Shown: piece after piece, positions 47,181 to 58,290 of the stretch
Layout: every line of letters starts with the position of its first letter
Numbering within the stretch: the stretch's first letter is position 1
Assembly: GCF_019279795.1 (NCBI RefSeq)
Contig: NC_056740.1
Location: 232,224,297 to 232,288,296 of the forward strand
DNA: 64,000 nucleotides
Reading direction: 5' to 3'
Source: Protopterus annectens
Taxonomy: Eukaryota > Chordata > Ceratodontiformes > Protopteridae
Translations under genes and position numbers: made by a program
Notes under the pieces: model-generated
Seen by the model: the letters and a program-made list of their open reading frames with translations, nothing else
Told to the model about the DNA's origin: nothing
Database searches by the model: none

Positions 47181-48312
47181 CCATGTGAATGTGTTACATA
47201 CAGGTGTAGTAGCCCAGGGTATGTGCTGTCACACTGGCATGTAGTGTATCATGGCAGTACTACTGTTGGCAGTGCTAACCCAGGCAAGAGCAGAGTGCTT
47301 AATGTAGTACTGACAACAGGCACACCTGCGAGCATGGCTGGACACCGAGGCCTCTCTGTTGTATCCCTGGTGTGTGACCTGTCTCACAGTATATACCCCT
47401 TACTGGTCTGTCAACGCACTCATGCTACTGCACAGCTACCTGCCAAACTGATGACTGTCATTCCCTGTACAGCTGTGCAGATGGCAGGTATCCAGCTGGG
47501 ATATGTACAGGCAACCTATGCTTGATTGACGCTCTACTATGCATGTGGCATGTGCATGAGATGCATATCCCTGTAGTACCAATGTTGGGGTATACTATGG
47601 GTTGTATTGCAGTCATGGCCAATGTGTGATGGTGGGTATGGCAGAGTGTCATCATGGGTTTCAGGGAGTACAATATCTAGTGGGGGATGCGGGTGCTATG
47701 TACACTATTACACCAAGGTACACCAGGTATACGTCCTATGTAGCAAGTTATGGTTTACACTGTCACCATCAATCATACAGGTAACTGTTACCACAATCCA
47801 AGGCAGTTATGCATGTGATGTGTGCAGCCTACCTGTAACACACTGGAGACATGGTCAAGTTAGTTAGCAGCAATAGGCCCTTGTATCTCAAATGTGTGTC
47901 TGTAAATGTGTATATGACGGTATGTCACACTACATATCATCCAAATACACCCATTACATCTCCCATTAGCATACTGTACATGTCGGGGGATGTTCTGCAT
48001 GTACCATGTAACCTGGGACACACCTCACCCTAAATGCTGTGCGGTGTGTGCAATGTAAGTCACACACGTCAGTATCATGACATAGCTAGGTAAGGGTGTA
48101 GTCCCAGGGTTGACAAGTAACAGTGTGCATGTATGTGGATGGGTCTACATCAGGTTGCAAAGTATACACCTCAGCGGGCCACTTGTTCATGTGGCACAGG
48201 CAATAACCGGTTTAGTAACCTATGAAATGTGTTCGACTGTACCCCAGATATGTCACAGCTATGGTGTCAGCACAGTGACATACCCCGTTGTACAATATGA
48301 CTGCAGACTATT
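47181..48312. other. Non-coding DNA inside the giant element
   Basis: No gene, repeat family or RNA gene was recognised. Confidence 0.45.
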
Positions 48313-48315
48313 CTC

Positions 48316-48855
48316 GTGCTGACACATGTACACCTACAACACACATGGATAACATTATAGGGACTGCAATCAACCAGTGTTACTAACAGCTATAATGCAT
48401 CATTTTTGAATGGCTATACTACCTGCCATATATGCCTCACACTGTACTCCCTACATGTTACACTGCAGTACTGTGGTACACTGTTGTACAGTCAACATCT
48501 GCATCAGAACAATATCAGCCTGTCCCTGCATCGATGGTATGGGTGACAGGGATGGGGCACTGGTATCATCATATGCACACGGCATCCTAGTGCTGACACA
48601 TGTACACCTACAACACAACTGGATAACATTATAGAGACCACAACCAACCAGCTATAAGGCATCATTGCTGAATGGCTACATTACCTGCCAAATATGCCTC
48701 ACACTCTACTCCCTACAGCATGTTACACTGCAGTACTGTGGTACACTGTTGTACACTCACCGTGTGCATCAGAACCATATCAACTTGTCCCTACATTGAT
48801 GGCATGGATGACAGGGTTGGGGCACAGGTATCATCATATGCACAGGGTGTGGTGT
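48316..48855. repeat. 274-bp tandem duplication
   Basis: 'gtgctgacacatgtacacct' begins at 48,316 and again at 48,590. The following approximately 260 bp ('ttacactgcagtactgtggtacactgttgtaca', 'tggtatcatcatatgcaca') are repeated with moderate divergence. Confidence 0.88.
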
Positions 48856-48963
48856 GGGTTTGCTAGAAGCTGAGGGTGGGCCATACATTTGACACCATGT
48901 GTGTGGGTGAGGGGTGTACTCTAGGGAGCTGGCCGAGGTTATGTGGTGTGTGTAGGTATGGGG

Positions 48964-49799
48964 TTACCCTATGTGTGTTTGCATAGTGTGTGGGTATGCA
49001 AGCACACAGTTCTGCCATGTGGCTGCCCTACACAGGTGTTTATGGACAGCTGCAGACCATACCTGGCAGGGTGTGCAGTTCACTGTCTCCGGCCATGGAC
49101 ATATGGACTGTGCCTGCCAGGGTTTCCGCGGCATGTCCAGGTACAGGCCTCGATGTGCTACTCTCACCTGCTGATGACATTTGTCTGCTGGTACCAAGTC
49201 CCTCCTGGGACTGGCCAGGACCACGTGCACATGGCCTGCTGTAGTGTGGGGTGGACAGGGGCTGCTACTGCCATTACGGGAGCCCCTTGGTGTCCTGGCA
49301 TATCCACGTTGACTACCAGCTGTTGGCATTGCTGGCCTATGTCCACGCGGACATCGACGCACTCCCACCAGATGTTCAAGCACAGACAGACCATGGCTGA
49401 TGAGGGCCATCATCTCACCAGACCGTCTGTCCATGAACTCAGTTAATCCATGGATGGCACCAGCCAGTTCATGGGTGCTGTCATTTGAAGATGCGAGAGC
49501 AGCCCTCTGCAGCCTCAGGCCCTGTCTGTGGTAACGTTCTATACATGCCTGCGCCACCATGACAGCCTGAAATATGCTTCTGCTGGTAGCAGCTATGTTG
49601 CCTCTGCCAGAGGCATGATGTCCTGCGGCCCTACCACAAGCACCCTGGGACATCTGCCTATGTGCTGGCCTGCCGGACATCTGGCTATGCCTGCTGTGAC
49701 CAGACACAGTAGGCACGGTTACCACACTTTCCTGTTCACTGCCACTGAACACCAGCTGTCCCTCCGCTATGGCCACTGGTGATGGGGTGCATATAGGCA
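48964..49799 (-). CDS. Harbinger Myb-like protein, exon 2
   Basis: The acceptor 'ccctgcacacagtttcag' (ending 49,800) precedes an open frame of 278 codons that joins exon 1 in the correct phase. The central part 'FQAVMVAQACIERYHRQGLR' and 'IHGLTEFMDRRSGEMMALIS' is predicted to form amphipathic helices, like the C-terminal dimerisation or partner-binding region of Harbinger Myb-like proteins. The last about 120 codons ('CPPHTTAGHVHVVLASPRRD' onward) show no domain and may be partly non-genuine, with the real stop or a further intron undetected. Function inferred: bridge between transposase, terminal repeats and nuclear import. The gene is convergent with the transposase. Confidence 0.7.
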
Positions 49800-49800
49800 C

Positions 49801-50602
49801 TGAAACTGTGTGCAGGGGTGGGGTGGCTCCGTAATACCTACCTATCCATAGCTTTACAGACAGTCCCATGTATGTGTCCATGTGTTACCCCATCCTACAT
49901 CACACTTGTTAACATACACACATTGATAGCACTCATTAACATCACAGTCCTCTAAATGCCCACACAAGCGGCCACAACACAAGGCCTGTTGCTACTTTAC
50001 CTGTCTGACCTGTGTGTAGTGGATTTACATGGCCTCACTGCTGTCATTTGATATGCACCCTCTGTATGCCTGGAAATTATGTGCATAGCCCCTATATGTG
50101 TGGGCTACTATGTTGTATCCATAATACCTCCCACTGGTGTGTCATGTGTATGTAATGCTCAGTACATGCCAGATTTGCTGCTCCGTCAGCCCATCATGTG
50201 ACAACTGTAATATTTGGATATGCTCCCTGGTGTTGACTAGTACTTCCCCAATGCATGTGTAGAGCTGCATATGTGGGTTGTAGGTGACCTCTCTGCTGAC
50301 TGTGATATTAAGTGTGTACCTGGAGTCTACCTTCCCTCTGGATGCCTGTTCCATGCTACAGATCATATTATACTATTTGCTGTGCTGTGATTACACACAT
50401 GACAAGTATTCCTGGTGTGTAATGTGGCAGTCCATGTCCATGTACTGCACGGTCCCAAAGGGAGGTACAGCCGTATGAACACCCCACAATCACACATGTG
50501 CATACACAGCCACACACACAAACACAGAAATGCATCCTACATGCATCTACCTCCCTCCACTTCACCAGAGTAACCCTGCAGGCAAACTAACTAACCACCA
50601 GG

Positions 50603-50675
<73 letters not shown>

Positions 50676-52418
50676 GGTGAGGTTGCACAATGATAGTACA
50701 CACAGTCCTCCTATTACCCCTCTACCAACATGCAGAACATATGGTACAGAACAGCATGCAGTTCAGCTATAGTAAATCCATGCTAGCAACAGTATACATG
50801 TGTGTGATGCATGTGCTGTGTCACTAGGTGATGCCCCTTCCCCTGGATACCACCGTACCCATGTACAAAGTATTGCTGTGCACCTGTTCTGCACCCTCCC
50901 ATGTACTGTGCACCACAACACACAGGTGTACAACTCATTGTGGAATGTGTAGTACTGTGTCAGTTATGTCAGCTTTACTTCTCACAGCCCCTATGTTTTT
51001 CAGCAACACATACCTGGGATGATATGTGGACAGTTGTCATTGGTGAATGCCTGATGCCTAATTTACAGCTGTCAACATCAACAGACCATGTATGACCACT
51101 GCAATACTCTTACAATGACAACCATCAGAGCATATCGTGGCTATGGGGGATGCACACACCTTTATTGATTTTACACACACATCCTTGATCTGCCATGGGA
51201 CCACATCATCGCATATCTTAGCAGTACACAAGCCCGGTATGTGGCATATGTCCTGTACTTCACATGCAGTGTCTACAGATTGTGTTAGGTGTGCGGCTGT
51301 TGAACGCAATGCATACACACCATGTGGGCATATGTGTGCACACCCTTATCATGACAGTTTATCACATCTCATGTTGTGTGTACTACAGCAGTCACTGCTC
51401 CTGGCAGGGGTATACCAGCACGGGCCATCTGCATTTGCCAGTGTATGTTCAGTTTGCCCTACACATGTCCCCCTATTTTGCATGATTGCAAGGTCTACTC
51501 ATGTGCACATCCCATGGTGTTCACACACTGCCATCACTATTGTTGTGTGGGTAGGGTTATGGCTGCCACAGGTCCTGAACCTGACTATGTGCAGATAGAA
51601 CCATTCCTACCATCCTTAGGATCCCTGCTGCAGTGCATTGGTGTGTCATACTGAGACCTCCCCTCCTTCAGCTTTTATGCTGATGCATGACAAGTAAGCC
51701 CTACACATGTGTGTCATTTTGCAGTGTCCCATACACTGAACACCACATGTTGCAGCCTAGACCTAGCTGATAACGTGGACCACAGTAATGCCTTATGCCA
51801 TAGTGTATCTCTGCAGCAGTTGCAATTGTCCTACAGGTATATACACTGGTGTTGCACTGTATATGGGTGCTGTTCAGAACATATCACTACTGTAGACCAT
51901 GTCTACCACCAGTATGTTACTCCCTGTGGACACATTCCACAATGACAGGATGTTAGTTATCATGCAGGTGTCAAACATACCCTTCCAATACCCCATCCCG
52001 GTCACCCCTGTGAGACCATGCATTTCACAGCAACAATACATGCACATGTACAGCATGCATTCAGGGTAGGTGTGTTAGCTGTGTGAATGGAATATACCAT
52101 CACCATTACAGGCCCAGTATGCTGGCAAGCATCTACATAAAACATGCTCACCAGCTACAGGCTGTTGCCTTGTTGTTATCCCAGAGGGACCTATATAAGA
52201 GTGTGGCAGATGCAATGTCAGTGGCACTGCTACAGGCTGGGTGTAGTACTACCATACATCAATGGTACATTCCCATGATACTACCACATCTGGACATCTG
52301 AATATCACTACAATGCAACAACACACTATATCTATGACATGTCAGATATGCATGATCTACCTGTACCAATGCAGATGTTTACACAACCGTAGTCTACTGA
52401 TGTGCTCTATATCCTTAC
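49801..52418 (-). other. Intron of the Myb-like gene (inferred)
   Basis: The minus-strand donor is CAG|GTAAGG at 52,418 and the acceptor is TTTCAG at 49,805-49,800. The interval contains a CA array (50,584-50,670) and no other recognisable gene; open frames such as 51,137-51,598 (plus) lack domains. Length is about 2.6 kb. Confidence 0.65.
50584..50671. repeat. (CA)n microsatellite
   Basis: About 88 bp of perfect CA inside the inferred intron. Confidence 0.95.
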
Positions 52419-52826
52419 CTGCATGCTCCTCGGCCGGTGTGTGGGTGACACCCACCTCCACGAAGGGGTCCAGTGGTTGTTGGTCGTCTGGAAGGGCAGG
52501 TGCCACGAGGCTGGCCAGGAGCTCCTCCACACGTGTCGGGAGGTGAATGGCATGGCCCCCCCTGTGGCAAGGTGATCCCCCAAGACTGCAGCAGCAGGCT
52601 GACGGGCATTGCGAAGCAGGTCAGTACAATGATGCCAGACCTGCTCATAACTGCAGTTGTGCAGTCCGACATCATTGACCCTGTGGACTAGGTCATTCCA
52701 CAGGGCAGTCTGATCCTGCTGCTCATGTGTGTGCCTGCCAAACAGCAGTAGATAGTGTTGGATCATATGTGCTATCAACACGTCATTCTCAGCATTGGAA
52801 TAGGTGGGCAACCATGCATGTGCCAT
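52419..52826 (-). CDS. Harbinger Myb/SANT-like DNA-binding protein, exon 1 (one frameshift)
   Basis: The start ATG at 52,826 has a strong context (A at -3, G at +4) and follows an upstream in-frame ATG at 52,871 that I consider less likely. Residues about 5-80 ('WLPTYSNAENDVLIAHMIQH', 'ALWNDLVHRVNDVGLHNCSY', 'EQVWHHCTDLLRNAR') form the three-helix Myb/SANT-like domain with spaced Trp residues found in the Harbinger accessory protein. After a 7-G run (about 52,556-52,562) the observed frame loses sense. One reading frame over, 'RVEELLASLVAPALPDDQQ' and 'VGVTHTPAEEHAG' continue to a consensus donor. This suggests a 1-base deletion in the G run or a sequencing error. It would help the transposase bind DNA and enter the nucleus. 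Confidence 0.8.
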
Positions 52827-52871
52827 CTTGGCTGAAAGACATAAAGATAGAAAAAGGTCTGAGCAACTCAT

Positions 52872-53960
52872 ACGGCAAGGTTACTACAGTTCATAATACA
52901 CATCTCTGTCACCCCCCACCATATCAGCTTCAACAGACTGTACACACAACTCATTAAGTATGGCTACAGCTTAACTACCGTTTGAACAGATATTGTATTC
53001 TACCACACCTTCTGCTATGTGATTGTAGTCATGTCCCCTGTGTGGACACTATCATTGCTGGCCTGTTGCAGACTATTTACCTGCATGCCATTGTCAGGGC
53101 CACTATGTTTACATATATACCAGTGGTATGGCTGCTCTGTGATTGCTGCACATCTGACAGTCTGCATTATTGGGAATACCTATGCATGCTGTTGGACATG
53201 TACCGGGATTGTGTAGACTATTACTACCAACAAATGTTCTATAACAGTGACACAATAACATGTATATGCTCTATTGGCCAGCAGATCCACCTCTCCACAC
53301 CCATCTGCCAATGATACCTGGCCACATCACATGTGTGTCCCAATCAGGGACCTCCTTGTGTACTATTACAGCAATACCATCAGGTGGAACCACCCAGGGG
53401 ATGTTGTCCCCACCCAGGGCACACACAGACATGTTCCTGTCCCCTAAGCTCAGGTCTAGCATCTGTTCCATACCGGGCTCCACAGACACATGAGGGATGT
53501 GCTACATCAGTCTGAGGCACCCAGTACACATTCACAGGGCCAACATGCTCCTCCTGCTCAGCCTCCAGACCAGGTACCTTCAGGACGTGGACTGCTGTTG
53601 TGAGTCGCACTGGGTGAGAGGCTTGTTCCCATTGTGCCCATATTGGAGACCATGGGGCAGCCACATCACACACCACACACACCATCCACGGTGTTTACCC
53701 TCCACATGTCACATACCACCCATGTCGACTGTCCTCTATATCTACCAATCCTGATCAACTCCACATGTGTATCTGCCATACTTCCTCATATTCCCATTGC
53801 ATAATTTACAGACAGGGGCAATGTGGTGCCAAAAAGGGACTAACATGTGACATACCCATCCATGGTGCACACACTGCCAGCTGCAGATATCTGTCTGTAT
53901 TGCTATGTGTGCTGCTGCCTCGCACATAGCGCACATCACTGTGGTAGTGATATAGGGGAC
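52872..53960. other. Non-coding DNA inside the giant element
   Basis: No gene was recognised. It would contain the upstream region of the minus-strand Myb-like gene; no core promoter motif is convincing. Confidence 0.45.
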
Positions 53961-53989
53961 ATGTCTTTACATACATATATGTTTGTGTG

Positions 53990-54066
53990 TGTGCTTGTAT
54001 ATATGTAGACATGTGCATATAGGTATATATCTATATATGTGTAGATATATGTGATGTATATATGTG

Positions 54067-54140
<74 letters not shown>

Positions 54141-54240
54141 TACACATGGGTCTATGTATATTTCTGAACATACATGCTGATATACATATATATTTTTATA
54201 TATTATATATGTGACATATGTACACATATGCATACCTATA
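53990..54240. repeat. TA-rich complex microsatellite
   Basis: A perfect TA run at about 54,070-54,137, flanked by TATATG/TACACA blocks. Confidence 0.93.
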
Positions 54241-56149
54241 TGTGGGGTACATTCAGGCTTCAGCTCCACAATCTCACAGCACCTTCTTGTACAACTGCAC
54301 TGTTCTGCCTTGCTACAACACAGACATGTGCCACATATTGACACAGCCTGACATTAGAGGGGTATATGTGGGACCCGATTGCAGGTAACCCTATTACACA
54401 CCTATGGCATTCCAGCATGCTACATTACAGATTCACCTGAGTATCCTGGCAGTGGTGGGCTGTGGCTCCCACATGTCCATCATAATGCCAATACTTCCAC
54501 CACCAGCTATTGGCCACGTAATATACATACTTCCCATTACACAACACACACTATGATGGCTTACATCTTGTCTGTCAGTGCTGACCTGCATGGCTCACTA
54601 CTCACAGGGACAGACACTATTGTCCATAGCAGTTGTTCAGTTGAACATCATCACAACACCTGATGGCACATATAACTTATTCCACATCATCTATCCCATT
54701 ATGATGGAGCAGGTCCTTCGTACAGACAGCAGGTAGCAATACCTCTTACAGGAGAACTGACACACTCAGGCCAGATACATATTTGCAGGAGGTTCCAGAA
54801 CTACAGACAGAGTGTGAGTAGAGTTGTGTTATGCTTTGTATAGTACTGGTGTTACAGAGTGTGTGTGTACATACTAGTTTACCTTGGAATGCAGTCTGTC
54901 TGCATAGCTCTCAACTGTGGGCCTATCCTCTTGGTGGCCAGAGGTGTGCTTATCATGTTTAGTCTGTCCACCACATAAGTCCTGTGTCAGATATTTCACT
55001 GGCAGTGTGTGTGTTGAGTGCTATCAGTAAATGGCTACATCCATTTATGTTTCTAATCTCAATTTCCTGAATAAGGGTATGTTTCAGACTATCCTGTAAC
55101 ACCAGCGACTTAGTGTATGGCAACAGTTTTCCACATATGGGCCTGTGTTCCAGCCTCTGTCCTCCACCTACATACCAACCTTTGCACATATGACATGCTG
55201 TCAGGGATTGTTCTGTAGTGGGCTGTGAGTATATCACACTGCCATTGCTGCCATTAGTCCACTGCTGTTGTATCCCCCACACATACAGTGGGGCTGGGGC
55301 CATATATGTGTGGTCTTCACCTACACAATACATGTGTGCCCTTATGCAATACAGAGGCCAGTGTATGTAACAGTGGTATATGGCCCTGTATTATTGAGTC
55401 TGGGGGGGTGCTCCATAAATGACCTAGGCTGTTACAAAATGTGGGGGTATCAGGGGAGAGCTGCCTTATGGTATCTGGATGTACAGTACCATATACTTCA
55501 CCTATATTTACATTACTTACATAAATTGGGTTAATGCAGGCCTACTGCCTCCTGCCATACAGACGGTTCTGGTTGTCAGTGTGCTTATGATGGTGTCAGT
55601 TATGGCTTGTTATGTAACAGTTACATCCCATTTGGTCAACTGAAGTCTTTACCACCTAGTGATTTTGTACAGAGTGTAGATAGAGGCTGCTGAACTATAC
55701 ACCTGCATTACTTACTGTTGATTGTTTGGTATCCTGTGGCCCAGTCTGTCTTTACTATTGTACAATTTGAAGGGCTTGGTCTGGACAGCAACAGTTGTGA
55801 ACCTTTCCAGACTACTGTATTAGTATAACTGTTTCACAGTTGCATTACTCTGTTTATATGGATGTCAGTGTCTGAACAGCTATATGACATGGCATATAGA
55901 ACTGTAATAGTACACAAATAAAGGTTTTCCATTTCTGCAAACCTCTTTGTGGTGTTTTTTCCTACGACCTCTCTGTGGGTATATGTTGCAGGCAATGTTT
56001 GTCATTTGTCTGGGTGGCCCATACAGTGTCCAGTTGTTAAGGAGTTAACTGTAGGCATAGTGGCTGCTCTATACTGTGTGCACCTTCTACATATGTATCT
56101 TACTGTACATATCTCTGCGTGTGTATGTGTAGTCACGTGTATCTATATA
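54241..56149. other. Non-coding DNA inside the giant element
   Basis: No gene or repeat family was recognised. An AATAAA polyadenylation-like hexamer on the plus strand at about 55,918 has no associated gene I can identify. Confidence 0.45.
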
Positions 56150-56412
56150 TATGCGGTGGTGCAGTGATAGCGTTGTCGCCTCACAGCAAGAGGTACTCCC
56201 ATTCGATTCTTAGCTGGAGCGCTTTCTGTGTGGAGTCTGCATGTCCTCCCCATGGTTGAGTGGCATTTGAAAGACATGCGTGAATGGATGTGCCTTCGTT
56301 GAAGGTCGGGTGTCGGGCTGGCAACTTGGCACCGTAAAAATCTACTGCCAATCATTAGCAGACCGGAGTTCCAATGTGGTGACCCCTAACCGGGAAAAGC
56401 CGAAAGAAGAAG
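56150..56412 (+). mobile_element. tRNA-derived SINE, family B
   Basis: Head 'gcggtggtgcagtgatagcgttgtcgcctcacagcaagagg' (A box) and 'cattcgattcttagctgg' (B box), then 'tctgtgtggagtctgcatgtcctccccat' and 'aaagacatgcgtgaatgg'. The 3' end 'ttccaatgtggtgacccctaa' and 'gccgaaagaagaag' is the tail known from fish SINEs. Most complete of the three family-B copies. Confidence 0.85.
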
Positions 56413-56443
<31 letters not shown>

Positions 56444-56445
56444 CA
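56413..56445. repeat. (TA)n microsatellite at SINE tail
   Basis: A TA array directly continuing from the SINE's 'gaagaaga' tail. Confidence 0.9.
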
Positions 56446-56820
56446 TATATAAATGTGTGTATATCTGTATCTACATATATGTGTCTGTGTATATGTATCC
56501 TGGGGCTGTTGATAGTTTCCACATTTTACATTTCCTATGGGTGCCAGACTGTACTGCATGATATGTTACCAATACCAGCCTGACATCATACAGGTGGGAT
56601 GTAGTACTGTTAACATCTTGTGCCCATGTCGTGTCAGGTCCTGGTTATGGGATCTGCAACACTTGGTAGTGTATTGCAGGGTGGACGTGTTTGACTGTGG
56701 GGGGGTATGCCTATTCGTAAAAGACGTATACTGTTTGGGGCCTCTCAACCCCATTAACGGTGCATGTGGACATATATGTTTTAGTTAATCTACCATTACT
56801 ATCTACAGATGTATGGCCAT
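56446..56820. other. Non-coding DNA inside the giant element
   Basis: Nothing recognisable. The 56,537-56,788 open frame has no domain. Confidence 0.4.
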
Positions 56821-56827
56821 CTCTACC

Positions 56828-56832
56828 TATAT

Positions 56833-56911
<79 letters not shown>

Positions 56912-56921
56912 TATATATAAC
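56828..56921. repeat. (AT)n microsatellite
   Basis: An AT array with one GA interruption; it adjoins the target duplication of the PLE-derived insert. Confidence 0.93.
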
Positions 56922-57107
56922 TATGTCCGTATATACGAAAAAAAGGAAAGGCACTCAAAATAAACCAAAAAACAACAGTAGTAAGTGTCAAAACTGCATG
57001 AAGAAATGAACGAGGATGTATTCCAAGATAGATTTATTCCAAAAAGTAAAAGTCTCCACACAAAATACTCCGTACTAGCACAGCAAACACATGAATGCCT
57101 TTACACA

Positions 57108-57150
57108 ACATGCGTTTTCGTCTCAGTTTCCCGACTTCATCAGATAACCA
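57108..57150 (-). ncRNA. Hammerhead ribozyme motif (intact core)
   Basis: On the minus strand: CTGATGA (complement of 57,137-57,143), then short stem II GTC/GAC around 'gggaaactga', then GAAA (complement of 57,116-57,119). All conserved core positions are kept. It lies in the left arm of the PLE-derived insert. Confidence 0.72.
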
Positions 57151-57412
57151 GTAATTTCATCAGTTAAACTTTATATACTCTAATTAATACAAAACACCCA
57201 ATCCCATTCAAGTTCTGAATTTAAAAATTAAAAAAAAAACAGTGAACATTCTAACATACACATTCACTGAATTACATAGGATATCATTAAACTTCTCCAT
57301 TAAATAATACCTGATCATAAAACTCATAGGTAAATGATTTTAAAATAAAATGATGTTCATTGGGTGTTTTGTATTAATTAAAGTATATAAAGTTTAATTG
57401 ATGAAATTACTG

Positions 57413-57455
57413 GTTATCTGATAAAGTCGGGAAACTGAGACGAAAACGCATGTTG
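57413..57455 (+). ncRNA. Hammerhead ribozyme motif (mutated core)
   Basis: The partner in the right arm reads CTGATAA (57,418-57,424) instead of CTGATGA, with GAAA kept at 57,442-57,445. The changed G is expected to abolish cleavage. Confidence 0.68.
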
Positions 57456-57619
57456 TGTAAAGGCGTTCATGTGTTTGTGTTTGCTGTGCTAGTACGGAGT
57501 ATTTTGTGCGTAGATTTTTACTTTCTGGAATAAATCTATCTTGGAATACATCCTCGTTCGTTTCTTCACGCAGTTGTGGCACTTACTACAGTTGTTTTTT
57601 ATGTCCGTATATACCTACA

Positions 57620-57860
57620 TAGATATATATCTGCGTACATATATGTAACTTGCTGTGTATATGTAGACATATAGGTGCAGACATATATATATATATATAT
57701 ATATCTATAAATGTGTGTGTGTCAATGTAGGTATTTGCATGTATATATGTTCATATATATTTATATATATGTATATATTTCTAAATATATATATATATAT
57801 ATGTATATATTTCTAAATATATATATATATACACATATATAAATATGTTGTATCTGTTTA
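57620..57860. repeat. TA-rich complex microsatellite
   Basis: TATATA, TATGTA and TAAATATA blocks, including a duplicated 'gtatatatttctaaatatat' at about 57,769 and 57,801. Confidence 0.85.
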
Positions 57861-57974
57861 GATATTAATATATTTACAGACATACATACATCTAAATGTT
57901 GGAATACATTCTCTGTACTGTTGCATGCCTGGGCTGGATGATATGTTTCTGAAAACATCAGATTTATGCATACC

Positions 57975-58290
57975 TGGCATGGCTTAGTGGTAAATCACTT
58001 TGTCTATGGTGTGCAGAGTCCTGGGTTCGAGCCTTGCAGAGGCTGTTTGTTTTGTTGCTGGGCAGAACACGGGCCATTGGATACAGAGTGATTAAGGCAC
58101 TTTAAAGCAGATTAAGCGGGTTTGCGGGGGTATGCACAGAGGTAAGCACTGCTAACTTCCGGTTACAGTGTCTTATACTCAGTTTCTAAATTGCTTAACC
58201 TGTGTAGGCATTGCTTAACCCCGTGCAAACAGGCTTAAACCTGCTTACTTCTCCTTAAAAGTGCTTACTGCCGCTTACCCCCATGCTAAT
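57975..58290 (+). mobile_element. tRNA-derived SINE, family C, copy 2
   Basis: Most complete head: 'catggcttagtggtaaatcactttg' (A box) and 'tgggttcgagccttgcag' (B box). The body 'tgttgctgggcagaacacgggccattggatacagagtgattaaggcac' and a tail of 'gctta'-type repeats follow. Confidence 0.87.

Larger units (their letters stand above)
56937..57599. mobile_element. PLE-derived insert: two inverted pseudo-LTRs with 15-bp target duplication
   Basis: TATGTCCGTATATAC flanks both sides (56,922-56,936 and 57,600-57,614). The left arm (about 56,970-57,200) and right arm (57,361-57,595) are inverted copies of one sequence around a 160-bp AT-rich spacer. Each arm has a hammerhead-type core and an outward-facing 'ataaatctatcttggaatacatcctcgttc' tail, matching Penelope pseudo-LTR organisation. 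No RT or GIY-YIG is present, so this is a minimal non-autonomous form. Confidence 0.85.

Noticed and set aside
51137..51598. 153-codon plus-strand open frame inside the giant element as possible cargo
   Set aside because: No domain or compositional sign of coding. It lies in the inferred intron of the minus-strand gene, and similar-length frames occur in several registers of this stop-poor sequence.
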